A DNA stretch of 64,000 nt from Isoetes taiwanensis (Eukaryota; Streptophyta; Lycopodiopsida; Isoetales; Isoetaceae). Below, one piece after another: positions 10,974-22,176 of this stretch (positions within the stretch are counted from its first letter, which is position 1; every line of letters begins with the position of its first letter). Below the pieces are notes generated by a model. It had not been told where the DNA came from. It was given only the letters and a program-made list of their open reading frames with translations, and ran no database searches. Where the stretch lies: contig JAJEKV010000174.1 of the NCBI GenBank assembly GCA_021234155.1, forward strand, positions 1 through 64,000, read 5' to 3'. A program made the translations under genes and the position numbers.

Positions 10974-12998
10974 ATTTCTAAAATGTAGAAATCCGTCTGT
11001 GGCGGCGAGACATAGGTCCTAATTGGGTTAGATTACTCAATTTAAGTGATCAAGGTCACGTAATTCCACTAAACTCATCGAGTTGGTAATTGACCCCTTA
11101 CTTGGTCGATTGGAGCTTGCTTTTGGCATTTTTGGGGTTCACGTCTACGTTAGCCCCATTTCTAAAATGTAGAAATCATCTCCGGCGCTGGGCGATGAGA
11201 TGAGATATCGTCTCAATTTTGCTCAAAACTCCAATTTAGTTAAAAGCGAAGGCTAGGGTCGATATCTTGACCCTATTTAAACAGGTTTGATAATTTTATT
11301 GCACAAAATTTTTCTTTATATTAACAAAATTTTTCAAGTTATTTATAAGGTTCAAGGGCGTTCTCCTTGATGTCTCACGACATATATCCCGCCTCATGAG
11401 GGTAACCTCTTCGTGCAATCGTTGTCGTGCCGTTGAATCTTCAAATGTTTTACTATATAAACTGACGCCATTTTGTAAACAAAAGAAGATCTCAGTCGGT
11501 CCTTGTACGATGTACGTGTTGTATTCTTGGATTGACTTCATGACGGATACCGGAATCCACCCGGGAATCGAGTTCAGAATTTTCCTGAAGTGTATGGATC
11601 TCCTTGGAGGCCCTGCCTTCCGCTTCTTCTTGTTAAGTTCTTCCACGTGCTCGGGAGGCTTGGGCTTTGGCGGAGGGCTTACTACTGCTCTTTTCGCCGT
11701 GTCCGCTTTAATCGTTCTCTCACCGGTGCTCATCGTAGGCATTGTAGGCCTCCCACTTCACCATATCACAGCGTTTTACGTGCTCCACTGATCCTCTTGA
11801 TAGACCTTTAGGGGTCTATCACATGGGCTCCGTTGCGGTAGGTCTTGCAGCCCTATCACGTCGAAATGGTGGGAGAAACCCGCCACTGCCCGCGGCCTCC
11901 TCCTGTTCTTGGGCGGAAATGCCTTTCCCGGGACCTCTTTCACCTCTGACCGGGGCTTTGAGAGCTTGCCACCCCATTCTGCGCCGACACGTGGTCTCCG
12001 CATCAGTCGTCGGTGGTGGGCGGGTCTCCCTCCCGATGCTTCGTTGATGGCGAGGACCGCCATTTCCTTCGACCTTTGACTTCCTCTTACGCTGCGGCTT
12101 TGGCCCTCCTCTTCTTAAGGTCCGGTGGCTGTGGTAGTTTTACATCTTCCAAAACTCTTTGTCCACTACAGCACTCGGTGGCCTTGGCCACCCGACTGCT
12201 TGGTGAGCGTCGTCGGCCTCTTCTTCGGGGTGAGGTTCGGCGGTGCTCTTCTATTTCCACAACTCCTCCCTGCGGTGGATCTCGACTGGGGGTTGCATTC
12301 CTTTGGGCTGTTGATGGGTCCTTTGTTCCCTCTGCCGCTCCTCCTGGGTTGGCGTCCCCAGTGCTCCACCAGCTTGCACGCTTTCTATACGGAGCTGCAA
12401 TTTCGTCACGAGATCCTCACGTTCATTACGTCACGGCGGTCGTCCTCCAAGGAATTTCCGTGGTCGCCCGGTCGACCACCGCTCCCACTTGGCGAAGATT
12501 CGCTGCTGCGGGAGAAGGCGTTGCCAAGAATCGATTGAAAGAGGCCGGAAGCATCGGCGGGAGGATCCGCTTTGGCTGAGGCTTCCTTTGCACCACCTTC
12601 GTGCGGGCCCTCATCTTACTGGTTTGTCGAGTTGGAGTTAAGATCGCCTTGGATAAGCCGATAGAAGTTCTGGGAAAACAAAGAAAAATGGGAGGGTCCG
12701 GTTCTATTTATAGGGCCAATTTTAGGTCAATTTTAAACTACCTTTTGGGTTGTCTAGAGCACCTAAAACACCTAATTAAGCAGGTCTCTGCACGTTCGGA
12801 CCATTCTAGAATCTATAGAAACTGTCTGTGGCGACGTGAGACATGAATGGGGCCCATTATTAAATTAACATGTAACATGCTAAAATCTACTAATTCTTAG
12901 TAAATTAGAATTATCAAGGTATTTGATGTAATTTACAACTTTTGGTGTCAAGGCTGAATGTTCAGAGATTCGCCGGTAGATTTCTAGAATGTATGAAA
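10974..12998. repeat. Four dispersed copies of a short hairpin motif
   Basis: ATTTCTA-AAATG-TAGAAAT occurs at 10974-10992 and again at about 11158-11176. Degenerate versions are near 12802-12822 and 12980-12998. After each copy comes a GTCTGTGGCGGCGAGA-like or related G/C-rich tail. The surrounding 10740-11280 and 12660-13140 also share a TATTTATAG box, so the two blocks may be a diverged duplicated regulatory segment of a retroelement. Confidence 0.5.
11296..11742 (-). pseudogene. Unrecognised 148-residue frame, possible gag remnant
   Basis: This frame starts MPTMSTGERTIKADTAK, has a proline-rich segment PPPKPKPPEHVEEL, a basic patch KKKRKAGPPRR near residue 40 that resembles a nuclear-localisation or RNA-binding patch, and an Arg-rich stretch near residues 108-128. 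It lies in the 5' interior of element A and on the same strand as its pol, so a gag remnant is the simplest reading. No capsid signature or CCHC knuckle is visible. The plus-strand frames over the same bases look less protein-like. Confidence 0.3.
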
Positions 12999-13159
12999 TT
13001 CGGTCTCAAGCGACGATGACTACTCCTACTTTTTGATGTTGGCTCATCAATTTTAGTCTTTTTTACGTTTCTATTCATTTGAATCACACTGGCTTAGTAT
13101 AAACTACAAAAATGAGAAAAATTACTACTCATTTTTTAGGGTTTGAGATCCTATCAGTT

Positions 13160-13181
13160 GGTGCTTTCTGAACATAGCCGG
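13160..13181 (-). promoter_or_regulatory. Degenerate primer-binding site of element A
   Basis: The minus strand here reads GGCTATGTTCAGAAAGCACC, followed by AACTGATAGGATC. It resembles the plant arrangement TGGTATCAGAGC followed by ACCAACTGATAGGATC, where the first part pairs with initiator tRNA-Met. The CAGAGC part is distorted. It defines the inner edge of the upper LTR at about 13182. Confidence 0.45.
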
Positions 13182-14886
13182 TCCTTTTACTTTGGTCTCC
13201 AAGAACATATTCGATACCCTTTGTGACGTCTTCTACTGTATCTCTGTGCAATCACGTATACAAGCAGAGTTCATCCCCATACTACCGACTCCCGTACATG
13301 AAAATTCTACATGACACCGCAAACGTGACGGGTTCAAAGTGGGAAGAGGGAAGGTCATTGCACCCCTCTCCCTCGGGGCCTACTAAGCTGGTTTAACATA
13401 CATGTCGATGCTTGTATCAACATCATATGACCATGCGAAGGATGGTCCTCCTATCCTCATGAACAAAGATCGGATATCACATAGAATCTACCCAGGGCTT
13501 TCCGGACTCAAAGGGATGGTGGCGGCTCATGGTCTCAATTCATTGGGGCCGAATTCATAACAATGGATTTGGGCGGCATATGAACATGGCTTAGGTTGTC
13601 CTCCATCCGGGCCTCACAGTGCATTACTTTGCCGAGTGGTCGAAAAGTGTCGGGACTGGACCAGAGTTCCCGGATGCATAGCCAAAGAGGGCTACTCCTC
13701 GGGCTCATCTTCCCGATTCCGGATGTAGGCGGAGGGCGATCACTCCCTCCGAGATCTACATCTTTGACTCAGGTGGCTAGAGGGCCACCTGCCGACCGAT
13801 CGATCAACCCATGGAAGGTGAATAATTAACACCCCACGGTGTCGAAGCCCATGCCTTGCAGCTCAGCAGCTGGCAAACCGTGGACCTAGCCACAATGGTT
13901 CCCTTGTGAGGGCCTTACACACTAGAGGAACCGCTCATGAGTCAAACATGAACCTCCTTCTCGGCCTGGCCCTTCACCCACATCCCTAAGGTGGCTCTTG
14001 TGCACAGTAGAAACTATTAGTCTTTAGAGAGGCTACTCTAGGAGCATCAACCACAAAGTTTTTAGGTCTCTACCCCTTCCAATACAAAGGAGTTCATAGA
14101 GATGCATCATCCATATACTCATTGAGAACTAAAGAACTAGATCTAATCTACACATAGATTTAGGCCCTTAGATAGATCTCATCTAGAGATCTGAGAGGGT
14201 TTGCTATGGGTAATCTAAGAGGGCTAAACCCACCATCTTGAGGACTAAAATAAGGTTTTAGATCATCTAATTGGCCAATCTACCGTCCTGAGGGCTCCTC
14301 GACTGAAAGCGACCATCCCAATAAAACGCCGAATCTAGAGGAACTAAGGATGCAATTGATCCTCTGAGAGTCTGGGATCTTGCTTTACTGTTGAAAGGCA
14401 GCCAAAAAGCAGGAAGTTCTAAAGCCCTAAAAATGAAAATTGGGCTAAATTAGTTTCTACCCTATATATAGACAAAAGAAGTTGGTTAGGTTCCAATTAT
14501 CCTTTTTGCATGGGGATAATTGGAGATGGGCCCCACCTGCCTTTAAGGGCTAGGTGGCCAAATGTGCCCATGGAAATAATGTAACCTAAATGTGCCCATT
14601 ACGTGGAAATGTGTACACATTAATGAATGTGTACATTGGAAAATGTGCATTAATTGCACCTATGGGCGGTGGCCCACTTGGCATCAAGTGGCCACATGGA
14701 AATGTGTGCTCACATTAATGTGTACATTGGGAAATGTGCACATTAATGCTAACGTACATTCTTAGCAGAGTTGCTAGGGCTACCCCATGGCTACTGCGTT
14801 CGGTACACGCCACGAGGGTAAGCGTGTCGCGCGTGGCGATGGCATAATATGCCCGGGATGAGCATCAGGCCTTTGGAACGTCCACA
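13182..14886 (-). repeat. 5' LTR of element A
   Basis: About 1.7 kb homologous to 1-1637. Read on the minus strand it begins TGTGGACGTTCC at 14886 and ends next to the primer-site relative at 13181. A good TATA candidate, CTATATATAG, sits near 14470 in a palindromic context that reads on both strands. Short AATGTGCACATTAATG-type repeats recur at 14590-14760 within it. Confidence 0.55.
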
Positions 14887-16201
14887 GTTAGTTAATTAAT
14901 GACATGCCACTTCCAAATCGATTGGGCAGAAGCGCGTATTTCCAATTAGGGCACCCAAATTAGGCATTTGTGCCCCACCGAATTAGGAAGCGGTTAGGGA
15001 TGAGGAGGAGAAGTGCAGACGACCGGGCACCCGTCGATGAATCGAGATGGAACAGCCCAAAACCGACGTGATTAGTCAGTAGGTTACTTTGTTGATCTAT
15101 ACCTCTCGTGGTGTGTTCTTCTCTTTTTCTTGTGGTTTTCCGTTAGGCTAACCCTTGATTGATATGGTGAGTATTCTTATCTCTAGTCTCTATATGTGCT
15201 GGTTGATGGTTTAGTGGGTCGCGGCTTAGTTGGGGCACCGAGATGGGGATTACGGGGGCTGAGACCTCCGAGCCCGTAACATTATAGTATGCTCCTAGAT
15301 AGAGCCCTGTGATTCCCATTAGATGCGGTTTGTGTACAAGATCCCCTTGATTTGTGGAATCTATGGCATCATTGAAGCTACCCGATAAGGAGTAAAATGG
15401 TGATGAAGTGTGGGGTGGGGGTCTCGCTGAGCATAAAAGGCTGGGGACTCCTTGATGAGCTAGGCCTAATAGTCGGTCATGTAGAGGGTCATGGGTCCGA
15501 CACTCCTCGGGTACAAAGGTGTGACTATTGCAGACTTTGAAGATAAAGTTAGTAGTAGACAGGTCGGCACGGATCACAGGGTCAGCCGATCTTGGCCCGT
15601 GTCCTCTAACTCACCCATGGATTCAACTGCGACTCTGGAAGGAGACGCCTCTCCGACCTCATCCGGACCGGAGATGTAACCCGGTAGTCCTGACGGGTGA
15701 TTCCTTGGGATTAAGTCTTGGGAAGGCTACAATGGCGCCATACCTTGGTCCTCATCGCTATCCGTGCAGTGATGAGGGGCCGAATGGAGTGGACTACCCT
15801 AGCCCTTCGTTTCTATGCCAGCAATGCCCGGGGTTACCTCACATGCGCTGATCTCTTGAGGCCGAGCCATCGTCCCATCCCTCACAGAGTCCGAGCCAGA
15901 AGAACCGGTCCAGGGCGTTTTCTTAGGATTAGATGCATTTTCTTTGCCGTTAGTACTTGGATGGATGTGCCACCCTTCGTGGTGGTTATTTATGTATGAT
16001 TTATATCGTGCTAACATGTATTCACGCCTCCCACTTAGAGTCCCATTGAAGGTGTGGGCGAATGACCCTCCGGGTGTCCTTCACGGGCATCTTTCTATGG
16101 ATGGTCGAGTTAGGCAGATGAGGTCTCGGCCATGGTGAGTGATTGCCATGGGGGGGGTCCACGTATGTATCGTCGAACAGCGATATATTCGGAGCGTCAC
16201 A
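14887..16201 (+). repeat. 5' LTR of element B, left-truncated
   Basis: Aligned to 28079-29640, it starts inside the LTR near GTTAGTTAATTAATG. It lacks the terminal TGTGACG and a segment just before CATGCCAC. It ends with GGAGCGTCACA at 16201, matching the end of the 3' LTR exactly. The minus-strand frame at 15143-15577 is a by-product of LTR sequence. Confidence 0.65.
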
Positions 16202-16218
16202 AAGGGTATTATGAGCCA
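16202..16218 (+). promoter_or_regulatory. Degenerate primer-binding site of element B
   Basis: AAGGGTATTATGAGCC directly follows the LTR end. It is close to TTGGTATCAGAGCC, the plant site complementary to initiator tRNA-Met. The CAG of the canonical site is replaced by TATG. Confidence 0.5.
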
Positions 16219-19200
16219 TGATTTTTAGTTGACGGAATCCAAGATCGACCAAATTTACACTAACCCACGAGTTGCAGTTGAGAGTTTAAGCGAGTTAGGA
16301 TTCTAACTTTTCTCCATGATTTAGTCTTGTGCTAGGTTGATGTACACAAATTGTTGAGATTCAGGAAGTTTATAGGGGTAAAAATTGATGGAAAATGGTG
16401 TAACTCGAGGACCCGAGGTTTTAGATGGGCCATAACAATAGATAGCTTGGATGAAGGCGAAATTGTTCCAAATGCTCGGGCACATTCCAAATACCTCAGG
16501 TGAACGCTTTCGAGGTAAAATGGTGACCCGTGGCTAGAATCCAAAAAGGTACCGTCGCTTTAGAAAAAAAGTGCTTAGAATCGAAGTTAGGAGTGTATTT
16601 CACACTCAACAGACCTATATCCGCCGATAAAATAATACGATGGGAAAAAGTTTTTTCTTTTTCCCATTTCAAACACGTGACCTCCACTTCCAACCCAACA
16701 CTCTTTCCATTTTGCCAACTCTCCTTATGTAGAATATTATGTTTCTATCCTTTGTTATACATATTTAATGTTTTATCCAGTTAGCAGTTCTTTTAAGAAA
16801 AAAGATGCATCATGTAATTGAACCCTTGACCTACGCACTTAAGCCAACACCTTTACCAATAAGCCAACTTTTTCTTGAAGGGATATAACACTTTTTCTAA
16901 TATTTATAGAACATTTATTCCATATTTGAATTAGAGGCGTGCCTTTGGTAAACCCGTCGCCAGAGGCAACAACTCCATCTGAGCAAGCCTCGCCATGCAT
17001 CGCCAACGGAAAGCAAGCTCTCTCACCATAGCCAATTTAAAACGCCTCTCACCATAGTTGGATATTCTTTTTGGCGACGATAATAATGTCCGCCATCACG
17101 TTCCTCGACCTATAACTTTTAATTATTTTTTTCTTTGGTAGATGCCTTGATAACACAATTTCTTCGGCCTTGCCATGATTCAATCCATACTACATTCATA
17201 TGCTTTATATTAGACCTTTATTCGGGTTATATAAGTAATGTTTTATAGACATAATTATAATTCATTGTCTCTCTCCAAAGGTCTAAACCTTGACTTTCGT
17301 CTCATTTCCCGCAGAAAGGATTTCTTTTAAGCCCAACCAACTAGGGACTGCCATGCAAACCCCTCTAGACCATGGGTAGCTTTAATCCTACCACCCCTTT
17401 CACTACTTCTCCTCAATGGTCGTGTTCTTTTTGGGACCATTTTCCTAGACCACGATACAAACTTTGAAATACGTAGTGAACGCACAATGTTTAGAACCCC
17501 TTAACAATGTCACCACTTATTCCAATCAATCCGGTTTAAACTATAGTATTCTTTTGTGCCAAGCTACGCATATACAACCGTATAATTAATTATCTGTACA
17601 TTACACGCCATAACGAGTGACGGTCTACCCTCTTTTGGGTTGTTCTTCCACCAATGGCCTCCAACCATTATCTTAATGCCTGACGCGTCTTTAAGTCCGC
17701 ACCAATGAATCTACATATTCCAGGATTATGTGAATATCCCAAAGGACAAGACCACCCATAGACCTCTCACAATAGCCTCCTCTATCCAGAATCTTGTGTT
17801 CAAGTCTCTGGGGGTCCCGCCATATGTCCTCATGGGCCATTTGCCAATATAATATGACATATAAATGCTATCTACCTATCTATCTATTTATTAAAAGGTC
17901 CTTGGTGAATTCAATTCACCATGTTGTCCTAGGACATACCGATCTTCTTCCCTAAACCATACACAAATCTTTAAAGAGTTTTCGAAATATCATTCATAAG
18001 GGTACCTTTATTCCTTTCTTCTTCAATATATTTATCGGTGCTAAATATCCTATGATCATTTTTTAGATAATTTCCGACCCAATTTTGGCCGCCACAACCC
18101 ACACATTTCACTCTTTGGTTGTGACCTTTATTCACTAAGTCACTAGTCCATTTACTCCTTTTATGTATTCATTAATCGTCTTGTGGCTTTTAAGCCGCTA
18201 TTATATGTTCCCTATATTGTTAACCCACCTATCATTGGGGTTATGATTCAACGTTGTCCTACATCCTAAAATGTTAGTCATTACATTTCTCTGTCATGTC
18301 TGTTATCTTTGTTGTTCGGCATTCCAATGACTTACATCCTCATTTAAGCCCATAGTCATGGCTGGAGCCCGGAGTGAAAATCGGTAAAATTACAGGTGCA
18401 TCAAGGTCATCAGCCTTGGTATTTTGTGAGCCTTTCTACAATTACCTATGTTTAGATAACCGACTTGTATCCATGTTCGAGTCCTATATATCCTAACTTA
18501 CACCTCCATGTAACCCATGTCGGTTTCACTACTACCTGATCCAAGGTATGGATCATGTGGGAAAGCTAGTCTTATGTGTCTATGCAAGACACATTTGGAC
18601 TTCTAGCAAAAGTAAGCTGCTATTTTCTATCTACCCCTGGAATTGTATTATTGTAATCGGCTACCACTCAATAATCTTAAAGCTTCATTCTATGGCCTTC
18701 CTTGACATTTATTTCACGTCTTTCCAACTACAACATTATACCTAGCATGCAATGGACATGGTATGTACATGATAAACATATATCCACATCCCACAATGCT
18801 AGAGCTCTTCCATTTTAGCTAAACTATAACCGTGGTAGTTCTTTCAAACAAAACCCATTGCCTATGTACCTTTATTTTGATAGATCTCTAGCTATTTCAA
18901 CCATTCCTTTAGTGCCTTTATGGTACCTTTAATATGATTTTCCCACGGGATTATGCCATAATTCCAAATGTTTCTACCACAAATGAAAGCCTTTTAAAGG
19001 TTCCTTCACTTAAATATCCTTTGAAATGCCATGCTTAGTCACAATTATCCTATTCTCTTAGTTATCTTGGAACTTCAGTTTTGATCAGCTTCAAATGTTA
19101 TCATCTTTGGCTTGGAGATCAATGAGATGGAGGCATTAAAATTTTTCCATCTCATAATAAGAAAGCCACTATGTTATCCTCTTAGTCTTAAAGTCATAAT

Positions 19201-22171
19201 CTATAAGAGGTCTATGCCTCAAAGGCAACGGATCCTCCAAAATTTTACTTCACTACCTAGAATTGTTCTCCTTGGTAGGGTATCGAGATATATGGACCGT
19301 TGCACTATATAACTCGGCCCTTCTCTACACACCTCCTTGATTTCTATTGGGACTTAGAATTGCTCAGATGTAATCTTCTTCTTCGGTTATCCTAAAGGTA
19401 TAATTGTCAAAGTCATCGCACCACTTCTTTTTCTTCCATCGGGGATGCGCGTATTTTATACATTTTTTATTCCCAAAACCAAATAAATGCTCTCAACATA
19501 ACAATGAAGTAACTTCATTGGTATCTAGAACCTTTGAGCAGTTAAGCTCTCATTAGCGGTTATTCCAACCTTTGTTCCAACCATCCTCGGGATGTTTTTG
19601 AATGTGACATCACCGATATGTGACTTTCTAGCTATTTTCAATTTAAACTCTTTCATCTCCCTTAATACGCGGCGTATCTAAGATAGTTAACTTCAACCAT
19701 TGGGATAACTTGAATGCTTATCTCCGGTAAAACATACCTAACCCAATATCTTAGTATATAAGCATATCATTCGCTCATTCTTTAAAACCTTGTCAAAGCA
19801 ATATTTCCCTCACCTTGTAATGCGGATATTCTACTATCTTTTAATATGATATACATCTAAATATCACAATTAACATCTTTCATCTCCTCACTAATGTAGT
19901 ATGTAATACTACTAAATCAACTCAAACATCCGAAACCACTATGTTGTTATTATGAGATATATAACATGTGTGCACCAACCCTAACTCTAAGACTCGTATG
20001 TAATTCATTGGATATAGTAACATGTATGCCCCCTAGCTCATATGTTCATTGGCCGTACCCTGTACTATATCTTTGTGGTTTCACACCACACCTTCTAAAC
20101 TCTCTCTATCCTTGGGTTTCCTTGGTCCTCACGCTCTAGTCATAAATTCCACGAGGGGGCACATGCCATCCTAAGTTCCTAATTGGCACTTAATGTCTGA
20201 GTATAGCAACTCTTATCTTCATTACTTCCCCCTATTTATATGGAATGTGAACTAAAAGTTCTAGTATATATCTATCTTCTTTTAGTTATGTCTTACTATT
20301 AAATGGTCCCTAGTACACATATATCAGCGTGGAGTTACTCCTCGGGATACACACCACGATACCAAGTCGAGGCATCCTCCTTGGTGAGATGTTCATTTAG
20401 GCTACCTTGTTCATACTCCGGACTTTGGTACATTCAGCGTGTCATTCCAAACTCTATATTGAAGCGTTGTTTACTACAACTTTCAAACACCTCTTCTCTC
20501 CCACTTGTGGGTGTGGGTACATTACTTGCCTTCTAATGTATCATTAGTTGAAGGTCAACTTCCCTTCATAATCTAGCTTCACTAAAGATCCAACATACCT
20601 TGCAGCTTTTAGATGATTAAGCTGCTCCTACCAATTGTCAATCTTCTCTTGACCTTATGTAGAAACTACGTTTCACTATCCTCCAATGGGTTGTCTGACA
20701 TCTCGATGCTCCAGCCAGAACATAACATTAGTTTCCTTAATTTATACCATGCATAATGGTCATGCATTTGACCAATGTCATTAAGCGTACTATACTCTTG
20801 CATCTTTCATGCCTCAGGAACACAATGTATATGTAATTTTATAATCCATAGCTTATGGATCGATATCCTCATACCGCCCTTCAAGGTCCCAAGGGTGATT
20901 TAATATATTTGTTTATTTACTTATTTATTTATTTATTTATTTATTCTCCATGTTCCAGCGAATCATACCTTGATTCAAGTAGCAATAGTTATAAAGTGTC
21001 GGACATGCTATACCTTCACCACCATTGTCAAACCCTACACTTCTAAAGTGATCTTCCTTTCATGGTGGGTACTTATAATCTAGTTCCACCTTAGCATAGT
21101 ACCTCCTTAACATGGTCTATAAACCACTTCTCCATCGGATATATGGTGCTATCCAGTCTCCTTCTACATTGAATAGCAATCTAGATGCCTTTAAATAAAT
21201 CAATCCTCGTAATTATTAGGTCCATTATTTCACTTAGATACCAAACATCGTCATACCAATTTTCTCTCAGTATCCATCCAAAATAGGGATATCTTAACAC
21301 TCCTTATTCCCAACATTCAGCACTTCTACTTACCGGTATGAGCGGGACCTCCCTCGTCATCACCATCTAACAGTTTCGAGGCGGACCAGGGCATGGTTTG
21401 ATGCTTCTGCAGGTGGACACCATCCTCTGGCCCGACCTTACGTAATACGGGACGATTGCATAGCCATAACGCCAGCGGCCCAGGCGGTACCAATTCGTCG
21501 AATATATGTGTGCACATGCCTGTAAATATAGCGATGTACGTATGTGTGATAAGTTCTGAGAAATAGCAATAGGGTAAATAAGTAATTCAAATGTAAGGAT
21601 ATCGGGGACATCACGGTAAATCTATAAACATAACCAATGCATTAATATGTGTCCTCATCATTTGTAATCTATGCTAAAAGATAGAGAGTGTGAGTGTGGA
21701 AAAGATTAAAGATAATGTCGAAAGGAGCGAGCTATTTAAACACATAATCAAATATAATAGAAGTAGATAAGTATGTATGTCTTACACAAACTTCGGAGGG
21801 AATAACGAGACTTAGATTAGGTTATAACAAGGTTATGAATAATAAGTCATGAACAACGTCTGTCTGTACTTAATATTAAAGTATATAGGTAAGACTGTCT
21901 GATACAATATAATATATAGTTGTATTAAAGGATAAGTATAACTGTCAAGGACCTATTAAATACTGAGGATAGGAACATACGAGTTCTTAAAAACTGTAAC
22001 AAAAATAGGAAAACAAAATTTTGCTACAAAATTAAAGTAGGGATGGTTTGTAATGAAATGAATTACAAAGTGAAGCGGGAATATAATACACCTACACACA
22101 CAAGTTAATATCCTTAGAATGACTTTCTACTAAACAGTGCGAGGTTAATAACTCTGTATTATAATATAACA
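16219..22171. other. Non-coding interior of element B, 6 kb, no gene seen
   Basis: AT-rich, pyrimidine-biased sequence with only short frames. I searched both strands for RT, RNase H, integrase, gag and exon-like patterns and saw none. The frame at 20303-20536 (plus) and the frame at 21326-21517 (minus) have no recognisable features. It may be the eroded gag-pol of B or unrelated filler. Confidence 0.5.
20905..20944 (+). repeat. (TTTA)n microsatellite
   Basis: About eight tandem TTTA units, with one interruption, just after GGTGATTTAATAT. Confidence 0.9.
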
Positions 22172-22176
22172 ACAAA
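22172..22176 (+). repeat. Target-site duplication of element C, left (ACAAA)
   Basis: ACAAA lies immediately before the first LTR base (TGTAACGG). The same five bases follow the last base of the second LTR at 27702-27706. A 5-bp duplication is the normal product of Ty3/gypsy and Ty1/copia integrases. Confidence 0.8.

Larger units (their letters stand above)
7066..13158 (-). other. Element A interior expected to hold gag and protease; mostly unassigned
   Basis: This 6 kb lies between the RT remnant and the primer site, where gag and protease should be. I could not recognise a capsid, zinc knuckle or protease motif. The minus-strand frames at 9399-9629 (start with MRSPTPTQGDEFSDIQ) and 9090-9389, 10 bp apart, have protein-like composition and could be gag remnants. 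The frame at 11296-11742 is listed separately. Local duplications at 10178-10690 and a four-times repeated hairpin motif at 10974-12998 are also listed separately. Confidence 0.35.
1..14886 (-). mobile_element. Ty3/gypsy LTR retrotransposon A, degenerate, cut by window start
   Basis: Sequences at 1-1637 and about 13240-14886 are diverged direct repeats that fit the two LTRs of one minus-strand element. Between them, reading downward in coordinate, are recognisable reverse transcriptase, RNase H, integrase zinc-binding domain, integrase core and the integrase C-terminal region, which is the Ty3/gypsy order (RT-RH-IN). A primer-binding-site relative lies just inside the upper LTR. All domains carry frameshifts and stops, so the copy is dead as written. 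A 1.4 kb pyrimidine tract sits between RNase H and integrase and is not part of a normal element. Gag was not recognised with certainty. The element is incomplete because the lower LTR runs off the window. Confidence 0.7.

Noticed and set aside
15143-15577. 144-codon minus-strand frame as a gene
   Set aside because: It is within the B LTR and is not preserved in the 3' LTR copy.
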